From NCBI GenBank assembly GCA_946184925.1, contig CAMHHL010000005.1, positions 1 to 57,284 of the forward strand: a stretch of DNA of 57,284 nucleotides. The letters are read 5' to 3'. Below the pieces are notes generated by a model. The model worked only from the letters and a program-made list of their open reading frames with translations, had not been told where the DNA came from and did not search any database. The position numbers and the translations under genes were made by a program. Positions 1 through 6,272 of this stretch are shown here, one piece after another. Position 1 is the first letter of the stretch. The number at the start of each line of letters is the position of its first letter. Source of the stretch: an uncultured Clostridia bacterium (GTDB lineage Bacteria > Bacillota > Clostridia > Oscillospirales > Acutalibacteraceae).

Positions 1-11
1 GTGGTGTTTCC

Positions 12-653
12 TTAGTATTTCTTTTCATTAATAAGACTGAGGAATTGCTCCGGACTGATTGGTTTAACGCTACTGTTCTTAAAATCTTTTATATTTCTTG
101 TAACAATCCAATCCGCAGAAAAACTTTTTGCGCATTCATACTGCAAGCAATCCTCAAAATCTGTGAACTCGTCGTTATTGATGGAAGCCAGTATTTTTTC
201 TCTGTCAACCCCTACTACACTCAATAGCTGAGAAAGATTAAGCAAAAGCTCTTTTCTTTCTTTAACAGACATGCTTTTTCTGAGAATATAAAAGATGTTA
301 ATAAGCGAATGAGCAGCAACGCAGCCTTCAACTTTTTTATCCTTACATAATTCAATAATTATTTCAGCGTTTTTTGAAAATGGATGTCTGTTCGCTATAT
401 AATCAATCAGAATGTTGGTGTCTACAAGAATTTTCATAGACCGTACCTCTCGGCTCTGTTCATCAATTTCCTTTTTTTCATCCAAATCCGGAATTGAACG
501 TCTAAGCCCCTGAAGCTTCTTGAACGCATCTTCACGCTCAGCCCGGTCATCATCCGGAATCGGATACATATCTCGGAACATAGCAATAAAGCCCTTGAGC
601 TGTTCCTCGTTCAAACGACTGAAAATGCTGTAAGCCATTTCCCTTGTGCTCAT
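12..653 (-). CDS. antitoxin-PIN toxin fused reading frame (VapBC-like)
   Basis: A 213-residue frame with two parts. Residues 1-72 look like the small antitoxins that precede PIN toxins in Clostridia (helical, acidic, ending in a LDEKKE-type segment). Residues 73-213 are a complete PIN-domain ribonuclease starting MKILVDTNILID, with the expected acidic residues in VDTN, in TDFED and near the C-terminus in ADWIVTRNIKDF. An internal ATG at 435-437 has its own Shine-Dalgarno (GAGAGG, 8-nt spacing), so the toxin can be made alone. A run of seven A in the mRNA (complement of 472-478) joins the two frames. In the +1 frame the antitoxin would end NRAERYGL with a TGA overlapping the toxin ATG, the usual arrangement. 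PIN toxins cleave RNA and are held inactive by the antitoxin. The fusion may be a one-base insertion, a phase-variable state or a sequence error. Confidence 0.82.
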   Translation of the reverse strand: MSTREMAYSIFSRLNEEQLKGFIAMFRDMYPIPDDDRAEREDAFKKLQGLRRSIPDLDEKKEIDEQSREVRSMKILVDTNILIDYIANRHPFSKNAEIIIELCKDKKVEGCVAAHSLINIFYILRKSMSVKERKELLLNLSQLLSVVGVDREKILASINNDEFTDFEDCLQYECAKSFSADWIVTRNIKDFKNSSVKPISPEQFLSLINEKKY

Positions 654-693
654 AATTATCCTCCTTTTCTGATGATAACCTTACTTTAAATAT

Positions 694-722
694 ATTCTAC
701 CATATAGAATTTATTAATTCAA
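694..722 (-). promoter_or_regulatory. promoter and palindromic operator of the TA gene
   Basis: On the minus strand TTGAAT (717-722) and TAGAAT (694-699) are separated by 17 nt. An inverted repeat ATTCTA-N5-TAGAAT (694-710) covers the -10 box, which is where an autoregulatory antitoxin would be expected to bind. A strong AAAGGAGG lies 6 nt before the ATG at 653. Confidence 0.6.
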
Positions 723-731
723 TATTTTGTT

Positions 732-1625
732 TCAGTTCCTATTCAAATACTCCTCAACGCTGTGTACGGCGTTTGCGCCGTCTGATACAGCGGTGCTTAT
801 CTGGCGCAGACGCTTTGTGCGAACGTCTCCGGCGGCAAAAATGCCTTCCGCCGAGGTTCGGCAGCTCTCGTCGGCTGCGACAAAGCCGTTCTCAAGCTCC
901 GCAACGCCGTCCAGCAGTGCGGAGTTGGCGGTTATGCCGACAGCCATAAACACACCGTCAACCTCTATTGTCTCGCCGTCAGAAAGGCGCAGAGCGCTGA
1001 CCTTTGCGTCTCCGATTACTTCCTCGACCTGAGTGCTGTAGAGAATCTTAATTTTCTCGTTCTTCTTCACCTTGTCCTGAAGATACATCGCACCGCGGAA
1101 CTCGTCGCGGCGATGAATCAGATAAACCTCAGAGCAGATATTCGCGAGGTACAGCGCGTCCTCGAGCGCGACGTCGCCGCCGCCGACAACAGCCGTCGGT
1201 CTGCCGCGGAAGAAGTTTCCGTCGCAGGTGGCGCAGTAGCTCACGCCCTTTCCGGCAAATTCCGCCTCGCCCTTGACGCCGAGCTTGCGCGGATTGGCTC
1301 CTGTCGCAAGGATAACCGTCTTGGTCTCATACTCGGCGTTGTTGCACCTGACGAGATAGCCGCCGTCGGTTTTCTCAATCGCGACAATCTCATCATTGAT
1401 GAACTGAGCGCCTGACTTCTCGGCGTGCTGACGGAAGGTGGTGCCGAGGGTAAAGCCGTCAACAAGCTCAAAGCCGAGGTAATTATTGATGTCGGTGGTA
1501 TTGAGCATCTGACCGCCGGACATCGGGTACTTTTCTATAACAGCGAAGTCGAGCATCGCGTTTGACGCGTACACCGCCGCGCTGAGCCCGGCAGGACCGC
1601 TGCCGGCAATTATCAAATCCTTCAT
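732..1625 (-). CDS. trxB: thioredoxin-disulfide reductase
   Basis: Flavoenzyme that passes electrons from NADPH to thioredoxin in the cytoplasm. The 297-residue protein has the FAD-binding GSGPAGLSA near residue 8, the redox-active CATC at 131-134, an NADPH-binding GGGDVALEDA at 148-157 with HRRDEFR at 171-177, and the C-terminal GIFAAGDVR FAD motif, all in the order of the low-molecular-weight TrxB family. The start is the ATG at 1625, one base after the trxA stop; the longer frame reading back into trxA adds residues that match nothing. It is translated together with trxA as a two-gene operon. The normal NADPH motif makes a ferredoxin-dependent reductase unlikely. Confidence 0.96.
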   Translation of the reverse strand: MKDLIIAGSGPAGLSAAVYASNAMLDFAVIEKYPMSGGQMLNTTDINNYLGFELVDGFTLGTTFRQHAEKSGAQFINDEIVAIEKTDGGYLVRCNNAEYETKTVILATGANPRKLGVKGEAEFAGKGVSYCATCDGNFFRGRPTAVVGGGDVALEDALYLANICSEVYLIHRRDEFRGAMYLQDKVKKNEKIKILYSTQVEEVIGDAKVSALRLSDGETIEVDGVFMAVGITANSALLDGVAELENGFVAADESCRTSAEGIFAAGDVRTKRLRQISTAVSDGANAVHSVEEYLNRN

Positions 1626-1626
1626 A

Positions 1627-1944
1627 TCAGAGCGCCTTGTCAATCATAGCCTTGAGCGCAGCCTCGGGCTGAACGCCGAGCGTCTGGTCAAAAAGCTCGC
1701 CGTTCTTGAAAATCATCAGCGTGGGAATGCTCATTATTCCGTACTCACGCGCGAGGTCCGGCTCTTCGTCAACGTTGACCTTGTAAAAATCGACCTTGCC
1801 CTCGTACTGCTCGCTCAGGGCGTCAACAACGGGTGACACCATTCTGCACGGACCGCACCATACTGCCCAGAAATCGACGAAAACAGGTTTGTCCGCGCCG
1901 AGAACCTTTGCTGCGAATTCATTTGTTTTAATTTCGTTTACCAT
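1627..1944 (-). CDS. trxA: thioredoxin
   Basis: Small protein-disulfide reductant of 105 residues, full length for the family. The active site WCGPC is at 29-33, the buried Asp is in VDFW and the cis-proline is in SIPT (Pro74). It is first in the operon with trxB, separated by one nucleotide. A Shine-Dalgarno AGGAGG lies upstream of the ATG, and a sigma-A promoter is at 1996-2023. Together with TrxB it forms the main cytoplasmic thiol-reducing pair, supplying for example ribonucleotide reductase and peroxiredoxins, none of which are in the window. Confidence 0.97.
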   Translation of the reverse strand: MVNEIKTNEFAAKVLGADKPVFVDFWAVWCGPCRMVSPVVDALSEQYEGKVDFYKVNVDEEPDLAREYGIMSIPTLMIFKNGELFDQTLGVQPEAALKAMIDKAL

Positions 1945-1995
1945 TTTTTATTCCTCCTGATTCTTAAAAACGATTGTGTGCAATCTTTATTTTCT

Positions 1996-2023
1996 ATTAT
2001 ACCATATTTTTCCCAAAAGTCAA
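1996..2023 (-). promoter_or_regulatory. promoter of trxAB
   Basis: Minus-strand TTGACT (2018-2023) and TATAAT (1996-2001) with a 16-nt spacer. The repeat array at 2035-2362 begins just upstream of the -35 box. Confidence 0.7.
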
Positions 2024-2034
2024 GGTTTTTATTC

Positions 2035-2362
2035 TCTACCCTGTCACTTGAGTGCTCCTATCCGACGTTTTGTTTGAGCTGTGTGTTTGATTTCCTATCC
2101 AACGTAACTGACGTTGTGCTTGATTTGAGCTGTGTGTTTGATTTCCTATCCGTCGTAACTGACGTTCTGCTTGATTTGAGCTGTGTTTGATTTCCTATCC
2201 GTCGTAACTGACGTTCTGCTTGATTTGAGCTGTGTGTTTGATTTCCTATCCAACGTAACTGACGTTCTGCTTGATTTGAGCTGTGTGTTTGATTTCCTAT
2301 CCGACGCAACTGACGTTCTGCTTGATTTGAGTTTTGCGCTTTATTTCCGAAACGACGCATCC
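2035..2362 (+). repeat. dispersed repeat family A, locus 1 (51-nt tandem units)
   Basis: The stretch opens with CTCTACCCTGTCACTTGAG and then carries five tandem units. Each starts with CCTATCC, at 2094, 2145, 2194, 2245 and 2296, so the spacing is 51, 49, 51 and 51 nt. Every unit contains a small inverted repeat around AACTG (for example AACGT-aactg-ACGTT) followed by a TTGATTTGAGCTGTG-type segment. The last unit decays after 2330. Related sequence recurs at 28816-29114 (opposite orientation) and at 57135-57212. Confidence 0.85.
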
Positions 2363-2397
2363 CTTGACAGAATCACTGATGTAACAGTGTAGAACAA

Positions 2398-2428
2398 GAA
2401 AGCGCGCGCAATCAGCGCGTTCGCTTTC
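2398..2428. other. GC-rich hairpin
   Basis: Inverted repeat GAAAGCG+CGCGC, loop aatca, GCGCG+tt+CGCTTTC. It lies between repeat families A and B without a clear T-tract, so it is a possible weak terminator or processing stem. Confidence 0.55.
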
Positions 2429-2450
2429 GTATAGTCATTTCCGTTGTATG

Positions 2451-2626
2451 GGTGTTGTTACCCAAAACAAGTTTTGGACAACACCTCAGCTCGTGCGCGC
2501 GCAGCGTGCAACTGAGCAGACAATACAAATTATTTTTTCTTTATAGGAGCTTATGCGATTGCTATTTTCAGTTATCCTGCAAAAAAGATATCTTTTTGCA
2601 GCGTCACAAAGCAGTTTCCTATAAAG
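2451..2626 (+). repeat. dispersed repeat family B, copy 1 (structured, with terminal inverted repeats)
   Basis: A nested hairpin (GGTGTTG..CCAAAAC-aa-GTTTTGG..CAACACC, 2451-2485) is followed by a CTCAG/CTGAG stem (2485-2489 with 2512-2516), the conserved AATACAAATT linker, and an 88-nt core. The core is bounded by CTTTATAGGA (2539-2548) and TCCTATAAAG (2617-2626), with a TGCAAAAA..TTTTTGCA palindrome inside. The part from the CTCAG/CTGAG stem to the right terminal repeat recurs at 44125-44267. It has no coding capacity and could be a MITE-like element or a structured RNA. Confidence 0.75.
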
Positions 2627-2636
2627 TAAAAAAAGA

Positions 2637-2660
2637 GAAGAAAGGCGCGAACCCTTCTTC
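2637..2660 (-). terminator. terminator of the transketolase operon
   Basis: Stem GAAGAAAGG/CCCTTCTTC with a 6-nt loop, followed on the minus strand by TCTTTTTTTAC. It begins about 20 nt past the stop of the C-terminal transketolase subunit. Confidence 0.8.
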
Positions 2661-2679
2661 CCTTGTTTATTATCAATTA

Positions 2680-3627
2680 TTATTTGTTTGCGACAACTTC
2701 CCTGATGACCTTCTTGATGTTGGTTTCGGTGAGACCGAACTTCTCGAGAAGCTCCCACGCAGGGCCGCTGTAGCCGAAGCGGTCATAAACGCCTATTCTT
2801 GTGACCTTGACGGGGCACTCTGCGCTTGTCACCTCGCACACTGCGTCGGCAAGTCCGCCGATTACGTTGTGCTCCTCAACGGTGATGAGGTGTCCGCACT
2901 CCTGAGCCGCCTTGACGATAATCTCGCGGTCAATCGGCTTGATGGTGTGGATATTGATGAGACGGGCGTTGATGCCCTCGTTCTCGAGAGCGAGAACCGC
3001 CTTTCTCGCCTCGTTGACAACAAGACCGGAAGCGATTACAGCGACGTCGTTGCCCTCGTGGAGAGTGATTCCCTTGCCGAGCTCGAACTTGTAGGTATCG
3101 GGATCATTGAAGCTGTCAATCGCAAGTCTGCCGAGACGGATATAAACGGGGCCGTGGTGTTTGATAGCAGCCTTTGTAGCCTCCATCATCTCGTAGTGGT
3201 CGGCAGGGTTGAGAACGGTCATTCCCGGGAGAGTGCGCATCAGCGCGATGTCCTCGAGGCACTGGTGAGTAGCGCCGTCCTCGCCTGTTGAAATTCCGGC
3301 ATGAGAACCGGCAATCTTGACGTTGAGCTCCGGATAAGCGACGGAGTTACGAATCTGCTCATACGCTCTGCCGGTGCTGAACATTGCGAACGAAGCGGCA
3401 ACAGGGATTTTGCCGGCGGCGGCAAGTCCTGCCGCTACGCCCAGCATATTTGCCTCGGCGATTCCGCAGTCACGGAATCTGTCGGGGAATTCGTTGCCGA
3501 AAATAGAAGTCTTTGTCGCTGCCGCCAGGTCAGCGTCGAGAACTACGATATCATTATTTGTTTTTGCCATTTCGCAGAGAGCCATACCGAAGCTCTCTCT
3601 GGTTGCCTTACAAACTGTCTTTGCCAT
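2680..3627 (-). CDS. transketolase, C-terminal subunit
   Basis: Second half of a split transketolase (315 residues), holding the pyrimidine-binding and C-terminal domains. In the assembled enzyme it transfers two-carbon units between sugar phosphates in the non-oxidative pentose phosphate pathway. Family signatures include the catalytic Glu region in DCGIAEANMLGVAAGLA and the HAGISTGEDGATHQ segment. Its ATG shares one base with the stop of the N-terminal subunit (TAATG), a sign of coupled translation and equal dosage. The subunit also resembles the C-terminal half of DXP synthase, but the split form next to a TktN-type gene favours transketolase. Confidence 0.93.
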   Translation of the reverse strand: MAKTVCKATRESFGMALCEMAKTNNDIVVLDADLAAATKTSIFGNEFPDRFRDCGIAEANMLGVAAGLAAAGKIPVAASFAMFSTGRAYEQIRNSVAYPELNVKIAGSHAGISTGEDGATHQCLEDIALMRTLPGMTVLNPADHYEMMEATKAAIKHHGPVYIRLGRLAIDSFNDPDTYKFELGKGITLHEGNDVAVIASGLVVNEARKAVLALENEGINARLINIHTIKPIDREIIVKAAQECGHLITVEEHNVIGGLADAVCEVTSAECPVKVTRIGVYDRFGYSGPAWELLEKFGLTETNIKKVIREVVANK

Positions 3628-4475
3628 TATGCCTCAGCCTCCAATTCCGCGATTTTAGCCTCAAGCTCTGCTGTCGCAATCTTGAATTCTTCGTCGTTGC
3701 ACGCCTTGCCGTGCCAGCCGACCTGATTCTCCATAAAGCTTACGCCCTTGCCCTTTACCGTCTGCGCAAGGATTGCGAAGGGCTTGCCCTTGGTCGCTCT
3801 TGCCTTGTCGAGAGCCGCGCCGATTTCCTCAAAGCTGTGACCGTCAATCTTCACAACCTCAAAGCCGAACGCCTCAAACTTCTTGTCGAGGGGCTCAAGT
3901 CCGGCAACCTCCTCAACGGTTCCGTCAATCTGGAGACCGTTCTGGTCAACGAACACAACGAGGTTGTCGAGGTTGTTGTGAGAAGCAAACATAGCCGCCT
4001 CCCAGACCTGACCTTCCTCGCACTCGCCGTCGCCGAGCACGGTGTAGACGCGGTAGTCCTTGTTGTCCATCTTTGCGGCGAGAGCCATTCCGCAAGCCGC
4101 GGAAACGCCCTGACCGAGTGAGCCTGAGCTCATGTCTATACCCGGAGTGCTCTTCATGTCGGGATGTCCCTGGAGCATCGCGCCGACGTGGCGGAGACTC
4201 TCGAGCTCACTCCAGTCAAAATAACCCTTGAGCGCGAGCACGGCGTAGAGGCTCGGACAGCAGTGTCCCTTTGAGAGCACAAAGCGGTCTCTGTCCGGCA
4301 TATCGGGCTCGGCAGGATTAACATTCATCTCGTTGAAATAAAGATAGGTGAAAATATCAGCCGCGGAAAGTGATCCGCCCGGATGACCGGACTTGGCGTG
4401 ATATGTGCCTATGATTGCTCCCAATCTCGCTTTTGCGGCGAGAACCTTTAACTGAGCGGTTGTACAGCTATTCAT
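3627..4475 (-). CDS. transketolase, N-terminal (TPP-binding) subunit
   Basis: The 282-residue first half of a split transketolase. It carries the substrate/TPP motif HAKSGHPGGSLSAAD at residues 26-40, the thiamine diphosphate-Mg motif GDGECEEGQ from residue 148 and its closing Asn in VDQNG near 179. The pairing partner follows directly downstream with a one-base overlap. The start ATG at 4475 has an AGGAGG-like site. Two-gene transketolases are common in Clostridia and archaea. Product use is probably ribose 5-phosphate and erythrose 4-phosphate supply in a cell without an oxidative branch, which is inferred. Confidence 0.94.
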   Translation of the reverse strand: MNSCTTAQLKVLAAKARLGAIIGTYHAKSGHPGGSLSAADIFTYLYFNEMNVNPAEPDMPDRDRFVLSKGHCCPSLYAVLALKGYFDWSELESLRHVGAMLQGHPDMKSTPGIDMSSGSLGQGVSAACGMALAAKMDNKDYRVYTVLGDGECEEGQVWEAAMFASHNNLDNLVVFVDQNGLQIDGTVEEVAGLEPLDKKFEAFGFEVVKIDGHSFEEIGAALDKARATKGKPFAILAQTVKGKGVSFMENQVGWHGKACNDEEFKIATAELEAKIAELEAEA

Positions 4476-4568
4476 CGTAACTCCTCCTAAATGAACATTC
4501 GCATACTGTTAAATCATAACATACATTTTTCGATATATTTTTCACTAAAAGAAAATTCGGCGTAACTG

Positions 4569-4597
4569 TTGAAAGAATGCAAAAATTGTAGTATACT
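4569..4597 (+). promoter_or_regulatory. promoter of coaX
   Basis: TTGAAA (4569-4574), 17 nt, TATACT (4592-4597). It lies upstream of the GTG start at 4632, which shows that an apparent upstream extension of the coaX frame (TTG at 4569) is not translated. Confidence 0.75.
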
Positions 4598-4631
4598 ATT
4601 TACATATTTGGGAAAATTTGAGGTGAAAGCG

Positions 4632-5414
4632 GTGCTTCTTTGTACTGATGTCGGCAATACTAATATCAAATTCGCGCTTTATGAAAGCAATCAACTTGTG
4701 CTCAAGCTGAAATTCTCAACAAATTCACGAAAAACCGACGACGAATACGCCGCCGACCTCTACTCCGTTTTCAACATCAACTCGCTCGAACCATCGGCCA
4801 TTGACGGCTCAATCATCTCGAGCGTTGTTCCGATGGTGACGGAATCGCTTTGCAAGGCAATCAAAAAGCTCACCGGAGTTCAGACGCTTGTGCTCGGTCC
4901 CGGAGTGAAGTCGGGACTTGACCTGAGAATCGACAACCCGGCAACCCTCGGCACGGACATCCTCGCGATGTGCGTTGCCGTCAAGGAGCTTTACTCCTGT
5001 CCGGCGATTGTCATCGGGCTCGGCACCGCGACAACAATAGTCTATCTTGACGAGAAAAAGCGCTACTGCGGCGGAGCAATCAGCCCCGGAGTGACGCTCT
5101 CGCTCAACGCTTTGACGCGCAACGCGGCGCTGCTTCCGAGCGTTGACCTTGTGCCGCCCAAGAAGTTCATCAACACCAACACCGAAAACTGCATCAAGAG
5201 CGGTGTAATCTTCGGCACCGCGTGTATGCTCGACGGGATGATCGAGCGCTTTAACGAGGAACGCGGCGTGAATTCAACCGTAATCGCGACCGGCGGTCTC
5301 GCCCAAAGCATCGTCCCGAACTGCAAGAGCAGCATCGAAATCAACGACGACCTTATTTTGGAAGGGCTTCGCTTCATATACGAGAAAAACCGTAGTTCAA
5401 TGCGTAATTCATAA
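4632..5414 (+). CDS. coaX: type III pantothenate kinase
   Basis: Phosphorylates pantothenate with ATP in the first step of coenzyme A synthesis. The 260-residue protein belongs to the ASKHA fold: phosphate-1 motif DVGNTNIKFAL near residue 5, the GTDILAMC segment and the glycine-rich GLGTATTIVYLD and GGAISPGV motifs typical of CoaX. The chosen start is the GTG at 4632, preceded by GAGGTG with 6-nt spacing; it sits just before the conserved DVGNTN and gives the usual family length. An ECF transporter S component follows about 0.9 kb downstream, beyond an inserted cassette, so pantothenate uptake is a plausible companion function. The last ~30 codons have a diverged duplicate at 5946-5985. Confidence 0.93.
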   Translation: MLLCTDVGNTNIKFALYESNQLVLKLKFSTNSRKTDDEYAADLYSVFNINSLEPSAIDGSIISSVVPMVTESLCKAIKKLTGVQTLVLGPGVKSGLDLRIDNPATLGTDILAMCVAVKELYSCPAIVIGLGTATTIVYLDEKKRYCGGAISPGVTLSLNALTRNAALLPSVDLVPPKKFINTNTENCIKSGVIFGTACMLDGMIERFNEERGVNSTVIATGGLAQSIVPNCKSSIEINDDLILEGLRFIYEKNRSSMRNS

Positions 5415-5445
5415 TGCGTAATTCGTAATGCGTAATGCGTAATTG
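5400..5445 (+). repeat. period-7 array, left end of four-helix-bundle cassette
   Basis: Units AATGCGT, AATTCAT, AATGCGT, AATTCGT, AATGCGT, AATGCGT, AATT run in tandem with a strict 7-nt period and overlap the last codons of coaX. The inverted counterpart is at 6183-6217. Confidence 0.85.
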
Positions 5446-5536
5446 CGGTCGCGCAGACAGATTGACTTAACAAGTTACGTCGGTTTCCCGACAGAATTAT
5501 TATTGCCGCTTTCGCGGCAGGAGCATTTTCTTAATT

Positions 5537-5887
5537 ATGAAAAGTGATAATATTATTGTTGATAAAAGCAAAGCTTTCGCCTTGAGAATAATTAAATTAT
5601 ACAAATTTCTTTGTAACGAAAAAAGAGAGTATATCATCTCGAAACAGATATTGAAAAGCGGAACAAGTATTGGCGCAAATGTCAAGGAAGCTATCCGCGG
5701 TCAAAGCAAGTCTGATTTTTATTCAAAGATGAACATAGCTCTCAAAGAAGCCAGTGAAACGGAGTATTGGCTCGAACTCCTTTTTGAGAGCGAATACATT
5801 GCAAAAAGTGCTTTTGATGATATCTATGAAGACTGTCAGGAATTAATAAAGATACTGATGTCTATCACAAAAACACAGAATATTTAA
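5537..5887 (+). CDS. four-helix-bundle protein (23S rRNA intervening-sequence protein family)
   Basis: A 116-residue all-helical protein matching the S23/IVP four-helix-bundle family: the SGTSIGANVKEA motif at about residues 42-53 and the LKEASETEYWLELL segment at about 73-86 are typical. Members are found in 23S rRNA intervening sequences and as accessory proteins (Avd) of diversity-generating retroelements, but most are lone genes of unknown role. No reverse transcriptase or rRNA is in this window. A GCCGC-tttc-GCGGC hairpin sits directly before AGGAG, which is 13 nt from the ATG, so translation may be weak. The gene lies in a cassette flanked by 7-nt repeat arrays, and a deleted copy of it follows. 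Confidence 0.85.
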   Translation: MKSDNIIVDKSKAFALRIIKLYKFLCNEKREYIISKQILKSGTSIGANVKEAIRGQSKSDFYSKMNIALKEASETEYWLELLFESEYIAKSAFDDIYEDCQELIKILMSITKTQNI

Positions 5888-5945
5888 AGTATAATACGTA
5901 ATCTTTTAATAAACGGATGGGTAAAAATTAATTACGCATTGCAAG

Positions 5946-5985
5946 TTTTGGATGATTTTCGCTTTATATACGAGAGTGCAATGCG
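5946..5985 (+). other. diverged duplicate of the coaX 3' end
   Basis: The spacer between the two cassette copies reads, in the coaX frame, L-D-D-F-R-F-I-Y-E. The genuine coaX end reads L-E-G-L-R-F-I-Y-E before running into the 7-nt repeats. This shows that the duplication unit, or an imported segment, included the end of coaX. Confidence 0.65.
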
Positions 5986-6217
5986 TAATTGCGGTCGCGC
6001 AGACAGATTGACTTAACAAGTTACGTCGGTTTCCCGACAGAATTATTATTGCCGCTTTCGCGGCAGGAGCATTTTCTTAATTATGAAAAGTGATAATATT
6101 ATTGTTGACAAAAGCAAAGCCTTTGCTTTGAGAATAATTAAAGTATAATACGTAATCTCTTAATAAACGGATGGGTAAAAAATAATTACGCATTACGCAT
6201 TACGAATTACGAATTAT
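5984..6217 (+). repeat. internally deleted copy of the four-helix-bundle cassette
   Basis: It repeats the 5' part of the cassette (from AATTGCGGTCGCGCAGACAG) almost unchanged for about 130 nt, including both small hairpins. It then lacks the 292 nt equivalent to 5597-5888. Both break points lie in TTAAA, so a short-homology deletion is likely. The shared 3' flank (GTATAATACGTAATC..) continues to 6190, and inverted 7-nt units close the element at 6183-6217. Confidence 0.88.
6083..6148 (+). pseudogene. truncated four-helix-bundle gene
   Basis: The first 20 codons of the protein (MKSDNIIVDKSKAF..) are followed by a changed codon and a stop created by the deletion. The four nucleotide differences from the intact gene in the shared coding part (GAT/GAC, GCT/GCC, TTC/TTT, GCC/GCT) are all synonymous. 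Confidence 0.85.
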
Positions 6218-6272
6218 AAATATTGCGCTGTACTCCTATTTGACGGGAGGCGGCAGCAGGAGGTAATTTTTT

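Noticed and set aside
472..478. Programmed -1 frameshift at the A AAA AAG heptamer of the toxin-antitoxin frame
   Set aside because: A -1 shift reaches a stop after two more codons (GGA AAT TGA) and gives no meaningful product; the +1 frame or one-base deletion restores the normal antitoxin end.
2058..2360. A 100-residue minus-strand frame, and plus-strand frames, made of 17-residue repeats
   Set aside because: The repeat unit is 51 nt (17 codons), so open frames arise on both strands from repetition alone. There is no ribosome site, and one unit is 49 nt.
2035..2362. Possible CRISPR array
   Set aside because: Units are contiguous, with no unique spacers between repeats, and no cas genes are in the window.
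4569..4631. Upstream extension of coaX from a TTG codon
   Set aside because: The TTG is part of the -35 box TTGAAA of a good promoter; the GTG at 4632 has the ribosome site and fits the family start.
5063..5473. Minus-strand frame containing THYALRITHYELRI-like repeats
   Set aside because: Translation of the 7-nt array and of the coaX reverse strand; coaX is the real gene here.
5537..5887. Diversity-generating retroelement accessory protein (Avd)
   Set aside because: No reverse transcriptase, template repeat or variable repeat was found in the window; the general family name is used instead.
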